From Kiritimatiellales bacterium (GTDB lineage Bacteria; Verrucomicrobiota; Kiritimatiellia; Kiritimatiellales; Tichowtungiaceae), in the NCBI GenBank assembly GCA_028692515.1, contig JAQUXG010000019.1, forward strand, positions 1 to 12,586: DNA of 12,586 bases, written 5' to 3'. The notes below the pieces were generated by a model. That model ran no database searches. It was given only the letters and a program-made list of their open reading frames with translations, and was not told where the DNA came from. Within the stretch, counting starts at the first letter, position 1, and each line of letters opens with the position of its first letter. Positions 6,070 through 12,199 of the stretch are shown here, piece after piece. A program made the translations under genes and the position numbers.

Positions 6070-6522
6070 ATGAGATCACTTCGTTTAGTTTTATTCCTGA
6101 TTGCAACGGCATTGATCGCCGGGTGCGCATCCAGCCCGTCCGGCGATGTCTATTCCCGCAATCAGACCATGCAGGCTCAGACCATTCAAATGGGTACGGT
6201 TGAGTCGGTTCGTAATGTGCAGATCGAAGGCACCAAATCCGGTGTCGGTGCGGTCAGCGGCGGAATTGCCGGCGGTGTACTCGGCAGTACGATCGGCAGC
6301 GGCAAAGGCTCAACTCTTGCGGCGCTTGGCGGCGCAGCACTTGGCGCGGTCGGCGGTTCGATGGCTGAAGAAAAGCTGACCAAAAAAGCGGGGCTTGAAA
6401 TCACGGTTCAGCTCGACGGCGGTTCACTGATTGCGGTTGTGCAGGAAGCTGATGTGATGTTTTCTGTCGGCGAGCGCGTCCGGGTTCTCTCGGGAGGCGG
6501 CACGACCCGCATCGTAAAGTAG
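6070..6522 (+). CDS. Glycine-zipper (SlyB/PCP-like) lipoprotein
   Basis: A 150-residue predicted lipoprotein. Residues 1-18 are a signal peptide (MRSLRLVLFLIATALIAG) ending in the lipobox LIAGC, with C19 the lipidated cysteine. A segment MGTVESVRNVQIEG precedes a glycine-zipper hairpin (about 57-97; repeated GxxxG in GAVSGGIAGGVLG and LGGAALGAVGG), followed by a small beta-rich C-terminus (LEITVQLDGGSLIAVVQ...VGERVRVLSGGGTTRIVK). This order is typical of the SlyB/Pcp glycine-zipper 2TM family of outer-membrane-associated lipoproteins linked to envelope stability. The Shine-Dalgarno AGGAGGG (6059-6065) fixes the start. It has its own promoter and is not clearly in an operon. The exact role is not known. 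Confidence 0.88.
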   Translation: MRSLRLVLFLIATALIAGCASSPSGDVYSRNQTMQAQTIQMGTVESVRNVQIEGTKSGVGAVSGGIAGGVLGSTIGSGKGSTLAALGGAALGAVGGSMAEEKLTKKAGLEITVQLDGGSLIAVVQEADVMFSVGERVRVLSGGGTTRIVK

Positions 6523-6550
6523 ACTCCAGCCCACTGGCATCCAATAGGGC

Positions 6551-6574
6551 GTGGAATAATGGAAAATTGCTGGA
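6551..6574. repeat. Copy of the TGGAAT-word intergenic repeat
   Basis: GTGGAATAATGGAAAATTGC followed by TGGA resembles the block at 2775-2803 (GTGGAATGATGGAGGATTGG...). It lies 28 bases after the lipoprotein gene. No gene or clear terminator is visible in the remaining 6523-6721 interval. Confidence 0.4.
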
Positions 6575-6721
6575 CAGGTTTTCCGGAGGAGGCCTGTGGC
6601 CGGTTACAACACACTCGCCGTTTTACTTTGAAAAGACCGCAAGGTTACAGGCGAAAGAAGCTCCATTTGTTGAGCTATAAAACTTTGGTGATATTGTAAT
6701 TACGGTCGATGCTGAAGCTTG

Positions 6722-6727
6722 TACAAT
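6722..6727 (+). promoter_or_regulatory. -10 box TACAAT, predicted leaderless start
   Basis: TACAAT ends 6 bases before ATG 6734 and no Shine-Dalgarno is present, so a leaderless mRNA is predicted. No clear -35 hexamer is seen. The box overlaps the codons after an alternative TTG start at 6719, which it makes unlikely. Confidence 0.45.
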
Positions 6728-6733
6728 ATCCTC

Positions 6734-7606
6734 ATGAATTTGAGTAAACAGACTGATGATCTCTTCGACAGCATGGTGCCAGTCGTCTTGCTTTCTACAG
6801 GGGTAGTTTTTTGCGGCGTTATCTGGCTCATTCATATTTTCTGGATGGCGTGTATAGGTACGCCCCCCGCTAATTATTATCTTTCCATGCCCTATGCCGG
6901 ATTGAGCTATGTCTCGCTCTGCGTACTGTCATTTTCCGGGTTTATTGCTGTTGGCTTAATCCTTCTTCTATGTGGTAAGCGGAAACTGTTCTCGTTGGCA
7001 TTGATCGTTTCCTGCCTATCTATCGGCACCAACACTCTGGTGATGAAAGCCATTCTGCGGAAGGGGCACCTGATGTCTATGCAAGGATTGGTGCAGGGGC
7101 TATTGGAGTTCGATTCAACCGACCCGAAGGATCCATATTATAAGCATCCATCAATGGTCCTGTTTAATCATGAGGTGCTTACAAAGGATATCAGACGGTG
7201 GAATGAGGTGGAGGCTGAGAAATTCGAGTCGGCCATTGAGCTGGTGTCCATCGCGGGAGACTGGCTGTTAGCAACCGAAGAGCATACCGGGATCTGCCGA
7301 TTCGACTGTGGCGATGATGACTGGGTTTGGGATATTGACTGTTATTTGGAAGTGAATGGCGAGGTGTGGGGAAAGAAAGGGTATTTGCCGGTTAAAATTT
7401 ATAAAGACGACAGTCTGTATAAAATACTTTTGTTGGGTGATGGTTGGCATGTTGCAGACTACTTTTATGATTCCGGGGACACAAATCTGATTTCGAGTCT
7501 CGAAGACGGAGTGTATCTAGAAATGGATCCGGACAAGAAATCCTTTTTCATGTATCCGGATGAAACTAGGACAGGGTTATCCCTTGGCCCATTTGTCAGA
7601 AAATAA
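6734..7606 (+). CDS. Unrecognised membrane protein with C-terminal soluble domain
   Basis: A 290-residue protein I do not recognise. It opens with a short hydrophilic stretch and three predicted transmembrane helices at about 15-38, 57-80 and 85-107. A soluble acidic domain follows (about 115-290) with several Trp and Asp residues (GDDDWVWDIDCYLEVNGEVWG) and a clearly beta-rich character. Cysteines at about 190-205 (ICRFDCGDDD) might pair if the domain is extracytoplasmic. Start ATG 6734 is preferred over TTG 6719 because a -10 box lies between them. Codon use is more AT-rich than in the neighbours (TTA, AGA, TTG, ATA are common), which suggests relaxed selection or more recent acquisition. 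It stands alone between the lipoprotein gene and a gene-poor gap. Confidence 0.7.
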   Translation: MNLSKQTDDLFDSMVPVVLLSTGVVFCGVIWLIHIFWMACIGTPPANYYLSMPYAGLSYVSLCVLSFSGFIAVGLILLLCGKRKLFSLALIVSCLSIGTNTLVMKAILRKGHLMSMQGLVQGLLEFDSTDPKDPYYKHPSMVLFNHEVLTKDIRRWNEVEAEKFESAIELVSIAGDWLLATEEHTGICRFDCGDDDWVWDIDCYLEVNGEVWGKKGYLPVKIYKDDSLYKILLLGDGWHVADYFYDSGDTNLISSLEDGVYLEMDPDKKSFFMYPDETRTGLSLGPFVRK

Positions 7607-8086
7607 TCTGACAGCGTCGGGTTCGCCCTTGAATAATGATATGCTGCCTGTGTCTATAGTGAGTAAGTTACAAGGCTGAGTGACGGGAGGAGAAGGCCGT
7701 CAACGGGCGTGGTGGAAAGTTCAATTTTCCAATCCCTGAAAATATTCTGGTCTCGTTGTTCCAATGTTTGGGAAAACGGCTTTTCACGGAACTACGTTTT
7801 TTCATTGAAAACAGAAAGCAGTTCTTGAAGGAACGAACGCATGAAAATAGGCGATATTCTACCACCCGTTCGTAAGCTCACTGGAGAACGCAACCGAGTA
7901 AACAGCCGAGATTGAGATTCCTCCTTTATGAAAACTCATCCAAAAACTCGGAGCCCCTCCAGCGTTAGCGGGTGGTGAAAAATATCCGCCGGTTGATCGT
8001 CAATTCCGGCAAGCCCTGCTATCTAGGTTGGAACGAAGAAGCCGTTCTGAAAACGCACTTCCGAAAACAACCGGGAAAACGGGTTT
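7607..8086. other. Gene-poor interval with degenerate palindrome doublet
   Basis: About 480 bases without a convincing gene. It contains two degenerate members of the palindrome family: TTCCAATCCCTGAAA at 7727-7741 and the 16-base TTCCAATGTTTGGGAA at 7759-7774. Their centres are about 32 bp apart, similar to the 31-bp doublet upstream of 1870. Only very short open frames follow, such as ATG 7841-7915 (24 codons, MKIGDILPPVRK...) and ATG 7928 (about 16 codons), both without recognisable features. It may be the decayed 5' region of a lost gene. I see no tRNA, transposase or terminator here. Confidence 0.4.
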
Positions 8087-9994
8087 TTAGGCGCCGAGGA
8101 CGCAGGCAGAGTGCGCCGGAACCAGTACGGCAAAGTCGCCGGCGGCGGGCGGAATGGCTGCCGGATCTGTGGATAGAACCTGTTCCCACTTTCCGGCGGG
8201 AAGTTCGAATGAGAGATCAACCGCTTCGTTATTGAACAGAAGGAGCAGGAGGTCTTTCCCCTTAATGTACATGCCGAGCGCGCGGTCGTTCTGCCAGTTA
8301 ACGGCGAGACTTTCCGGCCCGATCCATTCAACGTCTTTGCCGGTATAGAATTTTCCGGAACAGAGCGCGGGATGGGTCTTTCGCAGGGCGATCAGTTTTT
8401 TTGTAAAATCAAACAGCTCGCTGTTTTTTTCAAGAAGAGCCCAGTCGATCCATGAAATTTCATTGTCCTGACAGTAGGCATTGTTGTTGCCCGACTGCGT
8501 CCGGCCGAATTCATCGCCGGCGGTCAGCATCGGTACGCCGCGTGACAGAAAGAGGGTGGTGAGCAGATTTTTCTGCTGCTTGAGCCGCCGCGCGCAAATC
8601 ACCGGATCAGCAACCGGTTCTTCATAACCGAAGTTCGTGCTGAAATTATGGTTGTCGCCATCGCGGTTCTGTTCACCGTTCGCCTCATTATGTTTGCGCT
8701 CATAAGTCACCAGGTCGGCCAGCGTGAAGCCGTCGTGTGAGGTGATGAAGTTAATGCTTTTCAGCGGCGAGCCGCCATTGTGCTGGTAGAGATCGGCACT
8801 GCCCGCCAGCCGTGTGGCCAGCGGGCCGACCGGATCTTCTCCGTTCCAGAAGCGGCGCGCATCGTCGCGGAATCGTCCGTTCCAGTCCGAGAACCGTTTG
8901 CCCGGGAAACTGCCGACCTGATAGCCGCCGAGCGCATCCCAGGCTTCTGCGATCAGTTTGACCTTTTTGAGCGCGGGCTCGGTTTCGATGGCTGCAATGA
9001 CTGGCGGTTTTTCAAGCAGCTCGCCGTCTTCTCCGCGGCAGAGCACGGTGGCCAGATCAAAGCGGAAGCCGTCTACGTGCATTTCCTGCGCCCAGTATTT
9101 CAGCGAGTCAACGATCAGCTGTTGCGCGACCGGATGGTTGCAGTTGAAGGTGTTGCCGCACCCGCTCCAGTTCGCGTAGGAACCGTCGTGGTGGATGATG
9201 TAATAAGCCGCTTCATCAAGTCCGCGAAAACTGTAGATCTGCCCGTTAAACGGCCCTTCGGCGGTGTGGTTGTAGACGACATCCAGAATCACTTCGATTC
9301 CGGCGTTATGCAACGCCTTGACCAGCGTTTTAAACTCGGCAACCGCCGCGCCGGGCTCGCGCGAAGCGGCATAGCGGCTCATCGGTGCGAAAAAGGCGAG
9401 GGTACTGTAGCCCCAGAGGTTGAGAAGATTCTTACGCCCGTGGCCTTCGAGGAAAAACTCCATCTCGTTGAATTCAAATAGCGGCAGAAATTCAACTGCC
9501 GTGATGCCGAGCGACTGGAGGTGCGGAATTTTTTTGATGAAGTCGAGATAGGTTCCGCCCCCTTCACCGCGAGTGAAGCCGCGCAGGTGCGCCTCATAAA
9601 TCACGGTTTTTTCGAGCGGGGTGTGCGGACGCTTTTCCCCGCGCCAGTCAAACAAATCATCCGGCACAATGCATTTCGGGAAATGCTTCCCGGTGTGGAT
9701 GTGCCGTCCGGCGTCCATGCCGGTGGAGTCGCCCCACGCGCGCGGGACGTGAACCGCGCGGGCATAGGGATCGAGAAGCCACTGCTCCGGAACGGCATCC
9801 GTGCGGTAGAGATAAAGCGCGCCGGGCTTCAGGCCGGCAACGGTTGTGTGCCAGAGCGGCCCGCCGCTCATTTCGATTTCGCGGGACGGCATTTCGGCAT
9901 CGGCGGAATCAAACAAGAGCAGCCAGAGTCGGTTGGCGCTGCTGTGAACAACAAATTCAGCGTCTTCTTTTCGGATGTGCAGGCCGGGTTTCAT
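8087..9994 (-). CDS. glgX: Glycogen debranching enzyme GlgX / isoamylase-type glycoside hydrolase (GH13)
   Basis: A 635-residue enzyme that hydrolyses alpha-1,6 branch links in glycogen or limit dextrins. The N-terminal ~100 residues are a CBM48-type domain (PGLHIRKEDAEFVVHSSAN...WLLLFD). The catalytic barrel opens with VIYEAHLRGFTRG. GH13 region I is DVVYNH at 238-243. Region II GFRFD contains the nucleophile D313, region III AEAWD the acid/base E350, and region IV SHDGF the D421; all are intact. The NNAYCQDNEISWIDW segment is typical of GlgX/TreX enzymes. The C-terminus is a beta domain. E. coli GlgX is about 657 residues. Start ATG 9994 is chosen over TTG 10012 because a promoter lies between. 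No other glycogen gene is nearby, so it is a stand-alone unit, and GlgX versus broader isoamylase specificity is not settled. Confidence 0.93.
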   Translation of the reverse strand: MKPGLHIRKEDAEFVVHSSANRLWLLLFDSADAEMPSREIEMSGGPLWHTTVAGLKPGALYLYRTDAVPEQWLLDPYARAVHVPRAWGDSTGMDAGRHIHTGKHFPKCIVPDDLFDWRGEKRPHTPLEKTVIYEAHLRGFTRGEGGGTYLDFIKKIPHLQSLGITAVEFLPLFEFNEMEFFLEGHGRKNLLNLWGYSTLAFFAPMSRYAASREPGAAVAEFKTLVKALHNAGIEVILDVVYNHTAEGPFNGQIYSFRGLDEAAYYIIHHDGSYANWSGCGNTFNCNHPVAQQLIVDSLKYWAQEMHVDGFRFDLATVLCRGEDGELLEKPPVIAAIETEPALKKVKLIAEAWDALGGYQVGSFPGKRFSDWNGRFRDDARRFWNGEDPVGPLATRLAGSADLYQHNGGSPLKSINFITSHDGFTLADLVTYERKHNEANGEQNRDGDNHNFSTNFGYEEPVADPVICARRLKQQKNLLTTLFLSRGVPMLTAGDEFGRTQSGNNNAYCQDNEISWIDWALLEKNSELFDFTKKLIALRKTHPALCSGKFYTGKDVEWIGPESLAVNWQNDRALGMYIKGKDLLLLLFNNEAVDLSFELPAGKWEQVLSTDPAAIPPAAGDFAVLVPAHSACVLGA

Positions 9995-10001
9995 GGCCGA
10001 G

Positions 10002-10029
10002 AGTGTACGCAAGCGCTGGCGGAATTCAA
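10002..10029 (-). promoter_or_regulatory. glgX promoter, predicted leaderless start
   Basis: On the minus strand TTGAAT (10029-10024) is followed after 16 bp by TACACT (10007-10002), matching four of six bases each to the sigma-70 -35 and -10 boxes. The -10 ends 7 bases before ATG 9994, and there is no Shine-Dalgarno, so a leaderless mRNA is predicted. Confidence 0.55.
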
Positions 10030-10064
10030 TGCTTCCCTACGCTCTGCCCGCCAAGGATTGATTT

Positions 10065-10079
10065 TTCCAATGCTTGGAA
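10065..10079 (-). promoter_or_regulatory. Palindrome upstream of glgX
   Basis: TTCCAATGCTTGGAA is a perfect 6+3+6 inverted repeat, centred 65 bp upstream of the glgX -10 box. Read towards glgX it is TTCCAAGCATTGGAA, the same orientation as the gene-proximal copies before 1870 and before rlmD. Confidence 0.6.
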
Positions 10080-10086
10080 GAATCGC

Positions 10087-10220
10087 CCACTAATCACACG
10101 AATAGGCACGAATGGTTTCCACCCGTTGCCGCTTTCTTTGGTCGTTGTCCCTCTTCGCGGGGCCTCTCTCGTTGCACCCGGGTGGAACCCATCCGCGTTT
10201 ATTCGCGTCATTCGCGGTTA
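10087..10220. repeat. MITE-like inverted-repeat element
   Basis: A ~130-base block between glgX and rlmD has imperfect inverted ends. The left end carries repeated CGAAT words (CACTAATCACACGAATAGGCACGAAT) and the right end carries the complement-like ATTCGCGTCATTCGCGGTTA. An inner inverted pair is clear: GGTTTCCACCCG at 10114-10125 against CGGGTGGAACC at 10179-10189, with one base missing. No transposase or credible gene is encoded. CGAAT-type repeats of this kind are common in intergenic DNA of environmental bacteria, to my recollection. Confidence 0.55.
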
Positions 10221-10223
10221 ACT

Positions 10224-10279
10224 TTCCAATGTTCGGAACCGGCGAGGCTGGATTTTTAGATTTTTTCTAGACATTGGAA
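10224..10279 (+). promoter_or_regulatory. Palindrome doublet upstream of rlmD
   Basis: TTCCAATGTTCGGAA (10224-10238, one mismatch) and TTCTAGACATTGGAA (10265-10279, two mismatches) have centres 41 bp apart. The proximal copy is centred 57 bp before the -10 box. As in the doublet before 1870, the distal copy reads TTCCAATG and the proximal copy reads AGACATTGGAA towards the gene. Confidence 0.55.
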
Positions 10280-10304
10280 GCCGGTACTCCGAACGTTAAA
10301 AGTT

Positions 10305-10334
10305 TCGACAGGACAGGGCGTTCCGTGCTTTAAC
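10305..10334 (+). promoter_or_regulatory. rlmD promoter, predicted leaderless start
   Basis: TCGACA (10305-10310, five of six to the -35 consensus), an 18-bp spacer and TTTAAC (10329-10334, four of six) place the transcription start at or beside the ATG at 10344, 9 bases downstream. TAACTT at 10331-10336 is an alternative -10. There is no Shine-Dalgarno. Confidence 0.5.
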
Positions 10335-10343
10335 TTCGCGCTT

Positions 10344-11771
10344 ATGTATAAAAAAGGTCAGATCGTCGAGACGGAGATTTTTGATACGGCGGATAAAAAC
10401 CGCTGCGTCGGAAAAATGGACGACGGAATCCGCGTGTTTGTGGAAGGTATTGCCGCCGTCGGCGATACGGTTCGCGCGCAGGTGTACAAAATCAAAAAGC
10501 GCTATCTCGTCGCCAATCTGACCGAAGTGGTGAAGTTTTCCGACCGCCGGATTGAGCCGCGTTGCAAATATTTCGGCGTCTGCGGCGGTTGCAAATGGCA
10601 GCATCTGGATTATTCCGAACAGCTGCGCATCAAGCGCAAACAGGTCGTCGACGCCCTCGAACATCTCGGTAACTTTGAAAATCCGGAAGTCGGCGAATGT
10701 ATTGCGGCGGAAGAGACTTTCGGCTACCGCAACAAAATCGACATGGATTTCACTGACCGCCGCTACCTGACTGCCGACGAAATGAATATTCCGGAAGCCG
10801 AACTGAGCAAGCCGCTCGATTTTGCGCTCGGGTTCCACGCGCCGGGTTGCTTCGCCAAAGCGATTGATATCGACCATTGCGATCTCGCCTCAGAAGAAAT
10901 GAATCTAGCGGTTGAAACCGTCCGCCGTTTCTGCCGCGACCGCAAGTTGCCGATTTATTCATCGTTTTCGCACGAAGGCTTTCTGCGCAACCTGGTCGTC
11001 CGGCGCGGGGAGCGCACCGGCGAGCTGATGGTGAATTTGATCACGTTGACGCATGATGCGGCACGGATGCAGGAACTCTGCACCGCATTACAGTCCGCCT
11101 TCGGCGAAAAACTGACCACCTTCATCAACGCCACCACCGACCGTAAAAATATGGTGGCATTTGGCGATCAGGAATATGTGATGTGCGGCGAGGGGAGTAT
11201 CTCCGACCGGCTCGGCGAATACACCTACCGTATTTCGCCCAACTCCTTCTTCCAGACCAACACCGTGCAGGCCGAAAAGCTTTATAACGAGATTCTGACC
11301 GCCGCGCAGTTCAAAGGCGAAGAGACCGTCTATGACCTGTTCTGCGGAACCGGCTCCATCGCGCTTTTCGCCGCCAAACACTGCGGAAAAGTCCTCGGCA
11401 TTGAACTGGTCGAAGCCGCCGTTGCCGATGCACAGAAAAACGCCGAAGAGCACGGCGCGAAAAACTGTTCGTTCCGTCAGATGGATCTGATGCACTTTGG
11501 TAAAATCCGTGCCGAGTTGGGGACGTTCGGCCTGCCGGATATTGTCATCACGGATCCGCCGCGCGCAGGCATGCACCCCAAGGCGGTCGAAATGCTGCGC
11601 GAGCTGGCGCCGCCCGTCATCATTTATGTCAGTTGCAATCCGGCCTCGCTGGCGCGTGACGGACAGCTTCTCTGCGAAGGCGGACTCTACAAGCTCATCA
11701 GCGCGCAACCGGTCGACCTTTTCCCCCAGACCAACCACGTCGAGAGCGTCGCCCGCTTTGAGCGCGGGTGA
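10344..11771 (+). CDS. rlmD: 23S rRNA (uracil-C5)-methyltransferase, RlmD/RumA family
   Basis: A 475-residue enzyme of the TrmA/RumA family that makes 5-methyluridine in 23S rRNA (U1939 in E. coli for RlmD) using SAM. Residues 1-60 are a TRAM RNA-binding domain (GQIVETEIFDTADKNRCVGK). Four cysteines, C74, C80 and C83 (RCKYFGVCGGCKW) and C179 (DIDHCDL), match the 4Fe-4S cluster ligands of RumA. The catalytic half has SAM motif DLFCGTGS (331-338), DPPRAG from D404, the nucleophile C431 in YVSCNPASLARD and the probable general base E467 in NHVESVARFE. E. coli RlmD is 433 residues, so this protein is slightly longer. RlmD is favoured over the RlmC and TrmA relatives because TRAM and the cluster are both present, but the exact target uridine cannot be fixed from sequence. 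Likely monocistronic. Confidence 0.92.
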   Translation: MYKKGQIVETEIFDTADKNRCVGKMDDGIRVFVEGIAAVGDTVRAQVYKIKKRYLVANLTEVVKFSDRRIEPRCKYFGVCGGCKWQHLDYSEQLRIKRKQVVDALEHLGNFENPEVGECIAAEETFGYRNKIDMDFTDRRYLTADEMNIPEAELSKPLDFALGFHAPGCFAKAIDIDHCDLASEEMNLAVETVRRFCRDRKLPIYSSFSHEGFLRNLVVRRGERTGELMVNLITLTHDAARMQELCTALQSAFGEKLTTFINATTDRKNMVAFGDQEYVMCGEGSISDRLGEYTYRISPNSFFQTNTVQAEKLYNEILTAAQFKGEETVYDLFCGTGSIALFAAKHCGKVLGIELVEAAVADAQKNAEEHGAKNCSFRQMDLMHFGKIRAELGTFGLPDIVITDPPRAGMHPKAVEMLRELAPPVIIYVSCNPASLARDGQLLCEGGLYKLISAQPVDLFPQTNHVESVARFERG

Positions 11772-11777
11772 AAAATC

Positions 11778-11805
11778 TTGTTTGAAGACCGATTTGAGCT
11801 ATAAC
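11778..11805 (+). promoter_or_regulatory. Promoter with predicted leaderless start before 11814
   Basis: TTGTTT (11778-11783), a 16-bp spacer and TATAAC (11800-11805, five of six to the -10 consensus) end 8 bases before ATG 11814. No Shine-Dalgarno is present. The promoter begins 6 bases after the rlmD stop, so the small downstream gene is probably transcribed on its own. Confidence 0.55.
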
Positions 11806-11813
11806 GGACGACC

Positions 11814-12137
11814 ATGAATTCCGAACTCAAGAAATTTATTCAGAAGCCGGCTACCGGCAGTGGTTTGACCGTGGCAGCGGGCATTTCGTTTTTCTTCAAC
11901 CTCATGTGTCTTCCGCTGGTCGGCCGGGCGGGATCTCACTCGCCGAATGCCGATAAAAACCAGCTGGCGTTTCTAGGTGTGCTGGGGCTGACCTTTCTGC
12001 TGGCCGCGCTGGCAACCTGGGTGAAGATGCTTCGCCGCAAAGACGATAAAAGCCCGCTTCCGCTCTGGTCGCTCGCCCTTTGTGCGGTTTGTGCAATTAT
12101 TTTCGTTCTGCAGCTGACCGGCCTTTTGGCCGTTTAG
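11814..12137 (+). CDS. Small membrane protein with three predicted helices, unknown function
   Basis: A 107-residue protein with hydrophobic segments at about 18-37 (LTVAAGISFFFNLMCLPLVG), 51-72 (LAFLGVLGLTFLLAALATWVKM) and 84-106 (LWSLALCAVCAIIFVLQLTGLLA). These are separated by short polar loops (RAGSHSPNADKNQ and LRRKDDKSPLP). The positively charged second loop suggests that it faces the cytoplasm. I recognise no family. Codon use is like that of the neighbouring housekeeping genes and a good promoter lies just upstream, so it is likely real. It converges on the PEP-CTERM gene, with a hairpin terminator between them. Confidence 0.78.
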   Translation: MNSELKKFIQKPATGSGLTVAAGISFFFNLMCLPLVGRAGSHSPNADKNQLAFLGVLGLTFLLAALATWVKMLRRKDDKSPLPLWSLALCAVCAIIFVLQLTGLLAV

Positions 12138-12143
12138 CCGGGC

Positions 12144-12178
12144 AATAAAAAAGGCAACTCGATTCCCGAGTCGCCTTT
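12144..12178 (-). terminator. Strong intrinsic terminator between convergent genes
   Basis: AAAGGCAACTCG (12150-12161) pairs with CGAGTCGCCTTT (12167-12178) around a 5-base loop, with a single A-C mismatch. Read on the minus strand the stem is followed by TTTTTTATT, a good terminator for the PEP-CTERM gene whose stop is at 12200. Read on the plus strand it ends CCTTTCC, a weaker U tract, so it may also stop the 11814 transcript. Confidence 0.85.
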
Positions 12179-12199
12179 CCGGGCTTGTTGCCGAAAATT

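Noticed and set aside
7668..7865. A 65-codon minus-strand open frame in the gene-poor gap
   Set aside because: Its translation runs straight through both degenerate palindromes (the FPKHWNNE segment comes from the repeat) and shows no domain, so it is not supported as a gene.
8068..8087. Terminator-like AACCGGGAAAACGGGTTTTT after the glgX stop
   Set aside because: The stem is imperfect and the T run is on the plus strand, away from the direction of glgX transcription, so it would not end that transcript.
7972..8235. An 87-codon plus-strand open frame overlapping the glgX 3' end
   Set aside because: More than half is antisense to glgX and Arg-rich; the remainder has no recognisable feature or Shine-Dalgarno.
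8780..9481. A 233-codon open frame on the plus strand opposite glgX
   Set aside because: It is antisense to conserved GH13 motifs, and its protein has no recognisable features; it is a shadow of glgX codon bias. The same holds for 9521-10093.
416..10279. CRISPR array or integrated mobile cluster built from the palindromes
   Set aside because: Copies are far apart with irregular spacing and no spacer structure, cas gene or transposase; they behave as dispersed sites.
11088..11738. A 216-codon open frame opposite rlmD
   Set aside because: It is antisense to the catalytic half of rlmD including the DPPR and SCN motifs, with no independent coding evidence.
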